From contig BSDZ01000086.1 of assembly GCA_030268105.1 (NCBI GenBank), positions 3,550,501 through 3,614,500 on the forward strand: a DNA stretch of 64,000 bases, read 5' to 3'. The stretch's first letter is position 1. Each line of letters starts with the position of its first letter. The notes below the pieces were generated by a model that was not told where the DNA came from, ran no database searches, and saw only the letters and a list, made by a program, of their open reading frames with translations. The position numbers and the translations under genes are program-made. Positions 1 to 10,985 of the stretch are shown piece by piece. The DNA comes from Volvox africanus (lineage: Eukaryota; Chlorophyta; Chlorophyceae; Chlamydomonadales; Volvocaceae).

Positions 1-503
1 TGGGTGTATTGGCATTCGAGGCCCTCACAGGCTGCCAGCCGTTCCTTGCCGACTCCCCTTCCGAGATGAGTCAGCTGCAGAAGGACCTCCTCACACACCT
101 GGACGGCGCGGGCAACCCGCTGCTGTTCTCGGGGCGCAGCCAGCTGTCAGGCGAGGCGAGGTCCTTCCTGCTGCAGGCGCTACAGCTGGACCCCATCAAC
201 CGCAGCTCCGCAGAGCGCCTCCTGCAACACCCGCTACTGCAGCGCTACTGGCCGAGGTACCAGTCCACGCACCACGCGACACGCTTGCTTGCGGCGGCGA
301 CGGCGGCGGGCCGAGGTGGCAACGCCTCCCCATCGACCACTGTGACGTCGGCGGCGACGGGGAGTGGCCAGGTGGCAGTGGCGGCAGCCGCAGCGGCAGT
401 GTCTCGTACAGCTGGAGGGGGTGGCGGCAGTTGCGCGGCGCCCGCAGTGGCGCACAAGTCGAACTTGCTGATGGCAGCGCCGCTGCAGTTCCCTGTACGG
501 TAG
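1..503 (+). CDS. C-terminal end of a Ser/Thr protein kinase (5' part outside window)
   Basis: The open frame enters from the left edge and stops at TAG 501-503. It begins with GVLAFEALTG, the start of subdomain IX of a protein kinase C-lobe. This is followed by LSGEARSFLLQALQLDP and NRSSAERLLQHPLLQ, which match the end of a kinase domain: the conserved Arg of subdomain XI, then a helix ending HPLL. About 75 residues after the domain are low complexity, rich in Ala, Gly and Ser, and end in MAAPLQFPVR. The glycine loop, HRD and DFG motifs would lie upstream of the window, so activity cannot be judged. The HP-x-L ending is typical of Aurora, CAMK or STE-like kinases rather than TKL kinases. The exact subfamily is not assignable from this fragment. 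Confidence 0.8.
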   Translation, partial: GVLAFEALTGCQPFLADSPSEMSQLQKDLLTHLDGAGNPLLFSGRSQLSGEARSFLLQALQLDPINRSSAERLLQHPLLQRYWPRYQSTHHATRLLAAATAAGRGGNASPSTTVTSAATGSGQVAVAAAAAAVSRTAGGGGGSCAAPAVAHKSNLLMAAPLQFPVR

Positions 504-2560
504 TGACCCTGGCTCTTATCACGGTGGTGTTGGTGGTCACAGCGGTGGCGGGGGAGGCCGCCACCAGCTAATATAACCAATGCTTTCGGACGGCGGATAT
601 TTTTTCACGGCAGGTTTGGGGATGCGGCACGCTATTGCTGACCGCCGTGGGCAATTCAACCCAAATGGTGGCGTGACTGTGTACGATTGTGTACGACACA
701 CGTTAGGCCATACATGGCTGATATGGCTATATTTCCGCCCCTCTCGTTGCCAGCACCAGTGTTCCTGGCGTTACACATTCTTTGGTTGAGGATTTTATCA
801 TCTTTTATAAGCTTGATAAGCCCCCGCGCCGCTTCGGATATGCGCGCAGAGGTGTCGGTGTCGCGGCAGCGTCACCCCGCACCGCTTTGCCGCCCTTTTT
901 TCCCGCCCAATTTCGAACCCAATGGTCTCTTGAGAATGTGAAGATATGGCCATTATATTGCCGGTCTGCAGATGTGTGTTTGCATGTTTGTGTGTGTGTG
1001 TCTCTTAGAGAGTGTGTATGTGGCTGTTACGTTTTCGTGGTCTCACTTCCACCGCCTCCAAGTGGGTCGTTTTTGAGAAACCCCGCGTGCCTGTGGCTGC
1101 CTCCTTTTACGCCTGGCCGGCCGGCTGCCTGACTGGCACGGTCGCTGGCGGTGCTGGTGCTGGTGGTGCTGGCGGTGCTGGTGCTGGTGGTGCTGGCGGT
1201 GCTGGTGCTGGCGGTGCTGGTGCTGGTGGTGCTGGCGGTGCTGGTCGAGTAGTCATCAGGTTCGGATTCTGTGTCGAAGAGTATTCGTCCAGATGGTTAT
1301 TGCTGACCCACTTATCTGGTTTCGGTGCGCGGTAGCTGTCCCCTAGCTGCTGCTGCCCAGGCGGCAGGTGCTGCAGCAAACGCTAGGGGTTCGGGGGCCC
1401 CTTCGGGGGACGACGACGGACAGGTGCCCCTTCGAAGAGCCAAAAAGGATACCCCAGTTACGTGTGTCTCCTTGCCTCGCTAGTGCGATTTATGTGGTGA
1501 CCTCCGGAAGCCTCTCTTTGACTGGTTTTCCGTATAAAGCGCCATGCTGCTGGTGCTGCTGTGTACGCGGATCTTTCCCCTTCGGTACGGAAGAGGAGAT
1601 TGTGGAGCAGAGGTTTGATTTAAAGCTTCGGCGGCGGTTTTTATGGCAATATGGATTTGATAGTATTATTATGTACAGTGCGCCTAGGAGAGCTGCCATC
1701 TGGGTACCTGTTGGTGGATCAATCGTATGAGTGGGAGTGGGAGAGTGTTTTGTTTCTTATCAGTAAAAGGGTTCTTCTATGTGTTTGTATATGGTTAGGC
1801 TCTCAAGGATAGGGCGGACGAGAGGAGGATGTCCTCCTGGAATGGGGGGTATAGCCACTTGGCAGGGGGCTGCAGCGAATGTCCCAACTGAGTCCCGACT
1901 CGGATGCCCCCTTTACCGGATGGGAGAGAAGGGTGCATCGGGGGCAATGATGCGCTCCCACTCTGCCGCCGGTGAGAACCTCCCTGACGGGGGTAAGCTT
2001 ACCTGATGCCCGCTACCCCTCCTTCCAGCTCTCGATGTGTCTCTGGAGGGGGCAAGCTCATGAACACTACAAAAAACCTTTTATAGCTGTCCGCGAGCCT
2101 TCATCGCGCCAAATAGGAGTCGTAGGTAGCGGTGGGCAAGTGGTGAGGGTTGGCCGAGGGGGGCTCATGGCGTGTCCTTAGGTGGCGCAGCACGCATGGC
2201 ACCGGCACTGGTTGAGGGCGGGGCGGAGGCTCCTTAGATTTGGAGACCTGTATCTGGATCGGTTGCTGGGTCTGGCATGGGGGCATCCTCTTGCTGCTGG
2301 GTCTACAATTATGTATCTATTACTGCCTCGTGTATCTTTGTGTGCTAAGGCTTGCGCGGGTCAAAGAATTTGCGGAGAAGGCTGCTCTGATGCCCGCCAA
2401 GAGAGTGGCTCATTTCGTTATTGGTCATGGATTTGCTCCTCATGTGGTGTTAGTGGCGCTCAATAGATTGAGAGAGCAAATGTTTCGAGCCCAACGGTTT
2501 TGCTCACGCGCGTGTGTGCCAGTATGTGCTTCTGTGCACATGCCTGTAAAACGTAAGCAG
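504..2560 (+). other. Probable long 3' UTR/intergenic DNA after the kinase
   Basis: No open frame here shows family resemblance or a consistent splice pattern. The first TGTAA motif after the kinase stop is at 2545-2549, so the 3' UTR could run about 2 kb, which is long. A triplet-based repeat lies at 1147-1243, and short TG runs lie near 990-1002. The open frames here overlap on both strands and look like GC-rich chance ORFs. Confidence 0.35.
1147..1243. repeat. GGTGCT-type triplet minisatellite
   Basis: About 97 bp is built almost entirely from GGT, GCT and GGC triplets in the order (GGT GCT GGT GCT GGT/GGC). Read on either strand it gives Gly/Ala or Pro/Ala strings. It lies in the 3' flank of the kinase gene, and neither translation connects to a recognisable protein. 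Confidence 0.7.
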
Positions 2561-4162
2561 AGTTATGGACCGCCAGTAGGGGGGCGGGAGCGTGGGGCGA
2601 GGGTTCGGCGGTGTATTGAGCGACGGGCATGCTCGTAACCGGGGCACCCGTACTGGCTTGTTCGAAACAGGGTACGGGCTTTGGTCTTAGGGTTAGAGCC
2701 CGGCAGCAACCGCAGGAGGGTGGTGAGTGGTTCGGGCAGATGAGTGGGCAATTGGATGGATGGATGGGTGCTGTTACATTGCTTGGGGACCCGAAGGGCC
2801 CTTGATAGGGGCAAGCAACAGCACCATTTCGCGAATCGTGCACTATATGGTATAGGCGGGGTTGGCGGACCTCTCTTCTTCATGAATGAGGAATCCTGCT
2901 TTTATTTCTCCACAAATAGACCACCTATTTATCGAGGGCCGTTGAACCGCGGATCCTGTGGGCGGATTGTCGTCATTTGGACGTTAGTTAAAATAGTTTT
3001 GGGGTGTGGACGCCGCCGTCCAGGGTGTAGGAATGATAGTTTTCATTACGCTGCATGTCGGGTCAGGTCAGCAGGTGAAGCGCGTGACCCCCGACCCCTA
3101 ATGGTGTGTTGTTGTGGTGGAGGGGAGGGTGTTGGAAGGGGGAAGGGGGAAGAATGGGGACAGAACACATCCCCGAAGTCGAGGCCACCTGTGGAAGATG
3201 GACATGATCGCGTGCTGCTGGGTGAACTGGCGCGAGCCGTATTTGTTTGTCAGAGATATCGCAGTACGAGTTATTACGAGGATCAGTCGCGTGACATCTT
3301 TTTATTGGACTGGCAGGTAACATTTCACACAAATTTTAACACCTTCCGCGGGGTCCATCCGAATCCCAGGAAAGAAGGTGGGTGGGGATTGTAAACCAGG
3401 GAGGAGGTGCCATACTTGGAGGGGATGCAGATGTGATGTTAGGAGTCCTCCCCCTCCTCCTCCCCCTCCTCAGCGGTATGGCACAGCGGTGGGCAATATA
3501 AATGGCTTCGCAGATTCATTTTCATCGTGAGCTGGAGAGTTGTAGCATGTGCGTCTGTTTTGCATCGACATCGGAGGGGGTTTCTTTAGCGGTTTCTTTA
3601 ACTGCCTTGCACTCATGTAATGCGTGAACGATATACACTGTGTGTTCATCGTACAGTCCTCGCTGAAGTACAGCCCTCCCTTACAGGAGATTGAACAGGG
3701 CGGTTATTCGGCGAGAATTCCCCAATCCCCCCCGGGTGGGCCTGCTTGGCCGGCTCTGCCCGTGCATCAGTGTTGCGGGTCCGCGCAGCTATCGCTTTTG
3801 CTTTGTAAGCCTCTCTTTTCTATGTAAGCTTCGGAGCTCCCTCAGAGCAGTAGGTCCCGTCTGGGCTCAGGGGCTATTCCCCCACCAAATAGCGGAGGGA
3901 ATGTGGGTCTGCTCTCATAAAAGCGACACTTGCCACCAGCAGCGAGGATGATACATAGATGCCAGCATCGCCACTGCTGCAGCTCCATCAACATGTACAA
4001 CCGGTCCTTGAACTGTCCCTGGGCGCCTACTGCTTGCCGCCTCTTTGCTCCTCCGCCTTCGCGCCATCGGGCGCCCCTCCCGTGTCCTGTTTCATCCATC
4101 CTCAAGTTTTGCTGGGCCCCCTTTCCAGTCACGCCCCTCACCAAGCTGAACGCTGAGCCATG
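2561..4162. other. Convergent intergenic region, 3' flanks of kinase and IMPACT genes
   Basis: No supported coding sequence was found. A polypyrimidine tract of TCC repeats lies at about 3448-3471. A reverse-strand TGTAA (TTACA on +) near 3681-3685 is a plausible polyadenylation signal for the minus-strand IMPACT gene that stops at 4163. Confidence 0.35.
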
Positions 4163-7100
4163 CTACCGACCTGCCCGCTTGCCAGAGATAGTCGCCGCTG
4201 GCGCCTGGCCCTTTCCCCCCGCTGACCCCTTCCCTCCCTGTCCAGCAACCCCCCCTCCCTTGCCGCCCCCAGAGACCAATCCCATCTGCTCCAGGAGCAC
4301 GCGAGCGGTGTTGTTGATAGCGGTGAAGCGGGAGGGTCCAAGGAGGATACCCCCAAACCAGCGGGACACCACCACAACCACATTGCGGACGTCGGCGGCC
4401 TGCCGTGAATCCCGAGTCGGGTCCGGGGCGTGTGTTTTTTAGGGTTGGGTTTTACTCGTTCACCGTACGACTACATGATTCCCCTCAACCCATACCACAC
4501 GCACGACATGCAGTCCCACGGCAATACACCCCTCCACCCCCCCCACACACACGCACACACGCACGCATATATAGCCCATATCTTGTAAGGGAGTGCCGTA
4601 GCGCAGCTATTATGCACGCGTTCCTCATCATTGTGGTATGGGGGCAAGGAAACGTATCCGTTGTTGTTTCGATGCTCCCGCGCACTTAACACAGGTGCAC
4701 GCTTAAAGCATTACCACGAACAGATCTTACAACTGCAGCCCCTTCCCTGCCGGTACCTGCAAAAGGTGCAGCAGCCGGCCCCCCGCTGCGTTCTCGCCGT
4801 CATCGTCGTAGTCCTGGAAGACGAGACATATCACATCCGTGGGGATGATGGCATGCAGGGGGACGCAGCTTGGTATTGCACGGCGAGGAATGAAGAGCAT
4901 GACATATACGGCATTCCGTACATCAAGATTAACCTGCAAGATGTTCCGCAGGTTGCTCTATGACCTGATCCTGGTTCAGGACCTTAAAGACGTCTCTGGT
5001 CCCTCCCGGATGCAGTCACTCAGCCGCCCCTCGCCTCCCCTCCTTTTTCACAGTCCCGCACCCGCACCCGCTCGTCCGGCCATTCCCCCGTCCCTCTCTC
5101 TACAAGACAGCGCTGACACCGCTGTTGAGATCCGTACGGTAACCCAATGCGCGTTTACACCTGTATTACACCGCCTCCCCCTGCCCGCCCTCCCGAGCCG
5201 CGCGCGCAAGACCTCCAATAGCCCCGCCTTTTCCCTTTTCGGCCGACCCCTCAGTCCGCCCCCAACCCCTGCCGCGCCTCCTACGCGACACCCGTCTGCG
5301 CGTCTGTCGACCTGCAAGAAGCTCCCTCCGCAGCCGCCCGCGCCCTCCGAGCGAATCCGGTAGGCCATGATGTTGTGCGTTGCATCCCGGATCTTACTGA
5401 CGGACAGCAGGGCATCCATGACGGCCGCAACCTCCTCGAAGCTTCGTACCGGCGCAACGTGTGCCTGAGCCGTACCGCGTATACCGTACGTATACCGTAC
5501 GGGGTATTGTTCACAGCCGGGGATGGGACATCATAGCAAGTTTGAAACCGTTTGTTTGCGTTGGTGGTTGGAAGCTGGAAGTTGCGAGGTATAACCCGTG
5601 GCTGTGCGGGCGTTGGTGTCAGACACCGGCAAACGCATATTTACGGTTTCTGGGGGAGTAAAGTTCTGCCACCGGCGATCGAGGGTCTTTGGGGCCCTAC
5701 TTGGATGTTCGGTCCTCCCTATTACTGTCCTGTTTCTGCAAGGGGCTGCTGGGTACGGGCCGCGCTATCAGAAGCATTTGCCGATGGTGCAGCTGGAGGA
5801 TGCGGGAGGACTGTTAGGGTCTGGTTTGGCCCTTCCCCCCCCTGGAGGACGACGTTGTCCCGCTCTTCCTCCTCACCGCCTCAGGGCGCACTTCCCATCC
5901 GCTGCCGACGAGCATCCGGCCCCTGCAGCACCGCCCTCTGACCACACAGCCCAATTGGGGGACCCCCCCCCACATTCCCCGACCCTCCCCGATGGCACAC
6001 TCCAGTCCGGGACTGAGCGCAGGCTTGGGTGGGCTAGGCCACGACGTACCTGGAACGTGGACTTCTTCTCAACGTACGGCTCGCCGCTGGTCACCCGCAT
6101 CGCACGCAGCAGCTCCACCGCCTCCGCCTCCCTGATCCCCTCCTGAGGATCAGTTATAGGGTGCGTGGGGGTATGGTCCGTAAGCGAATTGTACGGCGTA
6201 CCTCCTGATAACAAAGAACACGGGCAAACAGAACAAGAGGTCCAGGGAAGGCTGGGAAGGGGACAGGCACCCACTCGACCTGCGCGCGGGAAAGGGTAGG
6301 CTTGCAATGACCCCTGCGAACTATTTATGTCTTCAAGCTTCCCTTGACATCTGGCGTTGGTGTGTCTGTGAGTCTGTGTGTGTCGGGGGGGAGTGTCCAA
6401 AGAGGGGTTGCGGGCTTCACCCGTTTTGAGTCAGTGGGCCACGGGGATCTCTCCGTGCGGGCGCCTCCCTTAAAAAGAGAGGCCACTGGCCTCCACTGGC
6501 CTCCACTGGCCCCCACTGGCCTCACTGGCCCCCACTGGCCTCACTGGCCCCCACTGGCCCCCACTGGCCTCACTGGCCCCCACTGGCCCCCACTGGCCCC
6601 CACTGGCCCCCACTGGCCCCCACTGGCCTCACTGGCCCCCACTGGCCCCCACTGGCCCCCACTGGCCTCACTGGCCCCCACTGGCCCCCACTGGCCTCAC
6701 TGGCCCCCACTGGCCCCCACTGGCCTCACTGGCCCCCACTGGCCCCCACTGGCCTCACTGGCCCCCACTGGCCCCCACTGGCCCCCACTGGCCTCACTGG
6801 CCCCCACTGGCCCCCACTGGCCTCACTGGCCCCCACTGGCCTCACTGGCCCCCACTGGCCCCCACTGGCCTCACTGGCCCCCACTGGCCCCCACTGGCCT
6901 CACTGGCCCCCACTGGCCCCCACTGGCCCCCACTGGCCCCCACTGGCCTCACTGGCCCCCACTGGCCCCCACTGGCCTCACTGGCCCCCACTGGCCCCCA
7001 CTGGCCTCACTGGCCCCCACTGGCCTCACTGGCCCCCACTGGCCCCCACTGGCCTCACTGGCCCCCACTGGCCCCCACTGGCCTCACTGGCCCCCACTGG

Positions 7101-10100
7101 CCCCCACTGGCCCCCACTGGCCCCCACTGGCCCCCACTGGCCCCCACTGGCCCCCACTGGCCCCCACTGGCCCCCACTGGCCCCCACTGGCCTCACTGGC
7201 CCCCACTGGCCCCCACTGGCCCCCACTGGCCTCACTGGCCCCCACTGGCCCCCACTGGCCTCACTGGCCCCCACTGGCCCCCACTGGCCCCCACTGGCCC
7301 CCACTGGCCTCACTGGCCCCCACTGGCCTCACTGGCCCCCACTGGCCCCCACTGGCCTCACTGGCCCCCACTGGCCCCCACTGGCCTCACTGGCCCCCAC
7401 TGGCCCCCACTGGCCCCCACTGGCCTCACTGGCCCCCACTGGCCCCCACTGGCCTCACTGGCCCCCACTGGCCCCCACTGGCCCCCACTGGCCTCACTGG
7501 CCCCCACTGGCCCCCACTGGCCTCACTGGCCCCCACTGGCCCCCACTGGCCCCCACTGGCCCCCACTGGCCTCACTGGCCCCCACTGGCCCCCACTGGCC
7601 CCCACTGGCCCCCACTGGCCTCACTGGCCCCCACTGGCCCCCACTGGCCTCACTGGCCCCCACTGGCCCCCACTGGCCCCCACTGGCCCCCACTGGCCTC
7701 ACTGGCCCCCACTGGCCCCCACTGGCCCCCACTGGCCTCACTGGCCCCCACTGGCCCCCACTGGCCTCACTGGCCCCCACTGGCCCCCACTGGCCCCCAC
7801 TGGCCCCCACTGGCCTCACTGGCCCCCACTGGCCCCCACTGGCCCCCACTGGCCCCCACTGGCCTCACTGGCCCCCACTGGCCCCCACTGGCCCCCACTG
7901 GCCTCACTGGCCCCCACTGGCCCCCACTGGCCTCACTGGCCCCCACTGGCCCCCACTGGCCCCCACTGGCCCCCACTGGCCCCCACTGGCCCCCACTGGC
8001 CCCCACTGGCCCCCACTGGCCTCACTGGCCCCCACTGGCCCCCACTGGCCCCCACTGGCCTCACTGGCCCCCACTGGCCCCCACTGGCCCCCACTGGCCC
8101 CCACTGGCCCCACCTGGCCTCCACTGGCCTCCACTGGCCCCCACTGGCCCCCACTGGCCTCACTGGCCTCCACTGGCCCCCACTGGCCTCACTGGCCCCC
8201 ACTGGCCCCCACTGGCCCCCACTGGCCCCCACTGGCCCCCACTGGCCCCCACTGGCCCCCACTGGCCCCCACTGGCCCCCACTGGCCCCCACTGGCCCCC
8301 ACTGGCCTCACTGGCCCCCACTGGCCCCCACTGGCCCCCACTGGCCTCACTGGCCCCCACTGGCCTCACTGGCCCCCACTGGCCCCCACTGGCCCCCACT
8401 GGCCTCACTGGCCCCCACTGGCCCCCACTGGCCTCACTGGCCCCCACTGGCCCCCACTGGCCTCACTGGCCCCCACTGGCCCCCACTGGCCTCACTGGCC
8501 CCCACTGGCCCCCACTGGCCTCACTGGCCCCCACTGGCCCCCACTGGCCTCACTGGCCCCCACTGGCCCCCACTGGCCCCCACTAGCCTCACTGGCCCCC
8601 ACTGGCCCCCACTGGCCCCCACTGGCCCCCACTGGCCTCACTGGCCTCCACTGGCCCCCACTGGCCTCACTGGCCCCCACTGGCCCCCACTGGCCCCCAC
8701 TGGCCCCCACTGGCCTCACTGGCCTCCACTGGCCCCCACTGGCCTCACTGGCCTCCACTGGCCTCCACTGGCCCCCACTGGCCCCCACTGGCCCCCACTG
8801 GCCCCCACTGGCCTCACTGGCCTCACTGGCCCCCACTGGCCCCCACTGGCCCCCACTGGCCCCCACTGGCCTCACTGGCCTCCACTGGCCCCCACTGGCC
8901 TCACTGGCCCCCACTGGCCCCCACTGGCCCCCACTGGCCCCCACTGGCCTCACTGGCCTCCACTGGCCCCCACTGGCCTCACTGGCCCCCACTAGCCTCA
9001 CTGGCCCCCACTGGCCCCCACTGGCCCCCACTGGCCCCCACTGGCCTCACTGGCCTCCACTGGCCCCCACTGGCCTCACTGGCCCCCACTGGCCCCCACT
9101 GGCCCCCACTGGCCCCCACTGGCCTCACTGGCCTCCACTGGCCCCCACTAGCCTCACTGGCCTCCACTGGCCTCCACTGGCCCCCACTGGCCCCCACTGG
9201 CCTCACTGGCCTCCACTGGCCCCCACTGGCCTCACTGGCCCCCACTGGCCCCCACTGGCCCCCACTGGCCCCCACTGGCCCCCACTGGCCCCCACTGGCC
9301 CCCACTGGCCCCCACTGGCCTCACTGGCCCCCACTGGCCCCCACTGGCCTCACTGGCCCCCACTGGCCCCCACTGGCCCCCACTGGCCTCACTGGCCCCC
9401 ACTGGCCTCAGTGGGGGGCTCAGTTGCGTGTCGTAGCTCCGCCAACGTCTGGGGCCATGCCGCACCTCCCTCATGCCCTCGGCGCCTCCTCTCAAGCACC
9501 TGCCCCAGGCGGCCGAGAGCTCACTCACATCTCCCCCTGCCGAGCACAACCTCCGGCTGGTGAATCTGGCCCGCAGATCCCCCACCTTGATTGTCGCAGG
9601 CCGCCGGGACGAACCATGGGTTGCACCTTCCTCCTCCGCGCCTTCGTCCCCCCGCTGCTCCCGGTGCTCCCGCTGCTGCTGTTTCCCGTTATGCAACACC
9701 TGCTGCGACGGCGCTGATGGCACCGCCCAGAAGATCTCCTGCTCCCGCAGCCATTCGACCCAGTTGTACAGCACAACATCGCCTGCGGGCATGTTTTGGG
9801 GAACACCCAGATCTGTGATGGAGAGGGGGCAGGAGAGGCAGAGGCCTGGCGGAAGGAAGGAAAATGCACAGCTGAAGGGTCGCCCATGGAGCAATGGGCA
9901 GGGTTGTAACCGCTGTCCTCCTCTTTCCAGGCTGCCAATCTTCCCCCCCAACAACCAAACAACCAAGCTAAGCATAATCCATAACCTTCCTACCCGGGGT
10001 GAAGAGCGTCGCCAGCTGTTTAACTGCCCAGGCCAACACGTCGTCAGAGAGGTGGTCGCCGTACAGCGCGGCAACGGGACACGACGAGCTGGGATAGTCA

Positions 10101-10501
10101 GATGGCAGCGAGACCCGCAGAACCACCTCCTGAATGCCCCCCTGAGGATGCGGGATGCACACCTGCGACGAAAGCCGAGTTTGGCGGACAGAACGGGCGG
10201 ATGGGAAAGGTCACCCAGTGCCAGCCCTTGGTTTTAGTTGCCAGACCTTAACAGCACGCACACTTAAAACATAAATGTATCATGCCACTTTGGTCTGCTG
10301 GGAATTGGGCAACGCATGGGTCTGGTTAATTATCTGAACGTGCTGGAGAAACCCAACTGACATGTCGTTTGAGGCCAAAACACCTACCTCAACAAAGGAG
10401 TCCTCTCGGGATGTACTTACGGAATCCCCAAAAATGGCCTCTAAGGCGCAGAGCTCCTCATCTCTGGCGGCCGCATCCGCTGCATCCGTCCCGTCAGCCA
10501 T
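4163..10501 (-). CDS. RWD-domain/IMPACT (YIH1-like) protein, 7 exons
   Basis: Exons on the minus strand: 10501-10388, 10162-9994, 9782-9466 (or ending at 9700), 6142-6050, 5464-5312, 4813-4757 and 4399-4163. All junctions are GT-AG and keep phase, giving 379 residues (or 301 with the shorter exon 3). The N-terminus starts MADGTDAADAAARDEELCAL, followed by AIFGDSV and, after the first junctions, LPSDYP and PGDVVLYNWVEWL. This is an RWD domain. The C-terminal half has EPYVEKKSTFQ, MDALLSVSKIRDATHNIMAY, DYDDDGENAAGGRLLHLLQ and VVVVVSRWFGGILLGPSRF, all landmarks of the IMPACT fold. IMPACT/YIH1 proteins bind GCN1 and limit activation of the eIF2alpha kinase GCN2; that role is inferred from the family. 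Intron 3 is about 3.3 kb and almost filled by a tandem array. The end of exon 3 is the least certain boundary. Confidence 0.88.
4541..4576. repeat. CA/CGCA microsatellite in IMPACT intron
   Basis: A short run of ACACAC/ACGCAC dinucleotides lies in the intron between the last two IMPACT exons, preceded by a C-rich stretch. No function can be assigned. Confidence 0.6.
6481..9418. repeat. Tandem array of 9/10-bp units inside IMPACT intron 3
   Basis: About 2.94 kb, roughly 300 units, made of three unit types on the + strand: GGCCCCCACT (10 bp), GGCCTCACT (9 bp) and GGCCTCCACT (10 bp). Rare single-base variants are present, such as CACTAGCC near 8584, 8992 and 9149 and CCCACCTGG near 8109. The transcribed (minus) strand reads AGTGGGGGCC repeatedly, so the intron RNA is extremely G-rich. 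Unit order is not random in the right-hand part (8.6-9.2 kb), where multi-unit blocks recur. Long open frames through the array arise because the + strand unit contains no stop triplet in any frame. Confidence 0.97.
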
Positions 10502-10985
10502 GATTCTTACGATAGCTGTAAGAATGAGTGCATTGGAATTGCTTCTAGTCGATATTCCAACTCATTGTGTTAATATGTATAAGTGGAATATTGTCAGAGC
10601 TCTTCGTTTGTGTACTAACCCAGTATGGATATAGTAACAAAGCCTGATAGCCCTAAAGGCTCCAAGTTAACAATATAAAGCGGAATAATCGCGATAGTAA
10701 ACTGTATAGGAGGTGAGCACCAAACAATGTCCTGAACGGGTCATGAACGATGTCGGTCGATGACGATCGCGAGCAATTTACGAAACAGAGACAAAAGTTT
10801 GTTAACAAATTGATCACATGAAACTAAGTGGGATCCGCTCATGCTCACTAATCTTGTCATCCCTGATGAAATCATGGAAGAATGGAAGTCGTTAGTACGG
10901 CGGGCCTAACGTTTTACTGTGGTGTCTAGTCTCTGGAAGTCTTGGACGTTGAAGCGGTGCCCTTTAAACAGGGGTAGAATATAAA
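10502..10985. promoter_or_regulatory. Divergent promoter region, IMPACT (-) and alpha/beta hydrolase (+)
   Basis: The 484 bp between the two inferred ATG codons (10501 on -, 10986 on +) must hold both promoters and both 5' UTRs. It is visibly more AT-rich than the IMPACT gene. I see no clear TATA box at a convincing distance, and no further elements can be named. Confidence 0.5.

Noticed and set aside
6344..8995. 883-codon plus-strand open frame encoding a Thr/Gly/Pro/His/Trp repeat protein
   Set aside because: It is a by-product of the tandem array: the repeat units contain no stop triplet in any plus-strand frame, and the array lies in an intron of the minus-strand IMPACT gene. Mixed 9- and 10-bp units also rule out selection for one frame.
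7026..9305. Several minus-strand Gly/Ser/Val/Gln repeat frames
   Set aside because: They are also array artefacts, broken wherever the 9-bp unit brings TGA into frame.
9473..10237. 254-codon plus-strand frame
   Set aside because: It is antisense to RWD exons 2 and 3 of the IMPACT gene; GC-rich coding DNA often leaves the opposite strand open.
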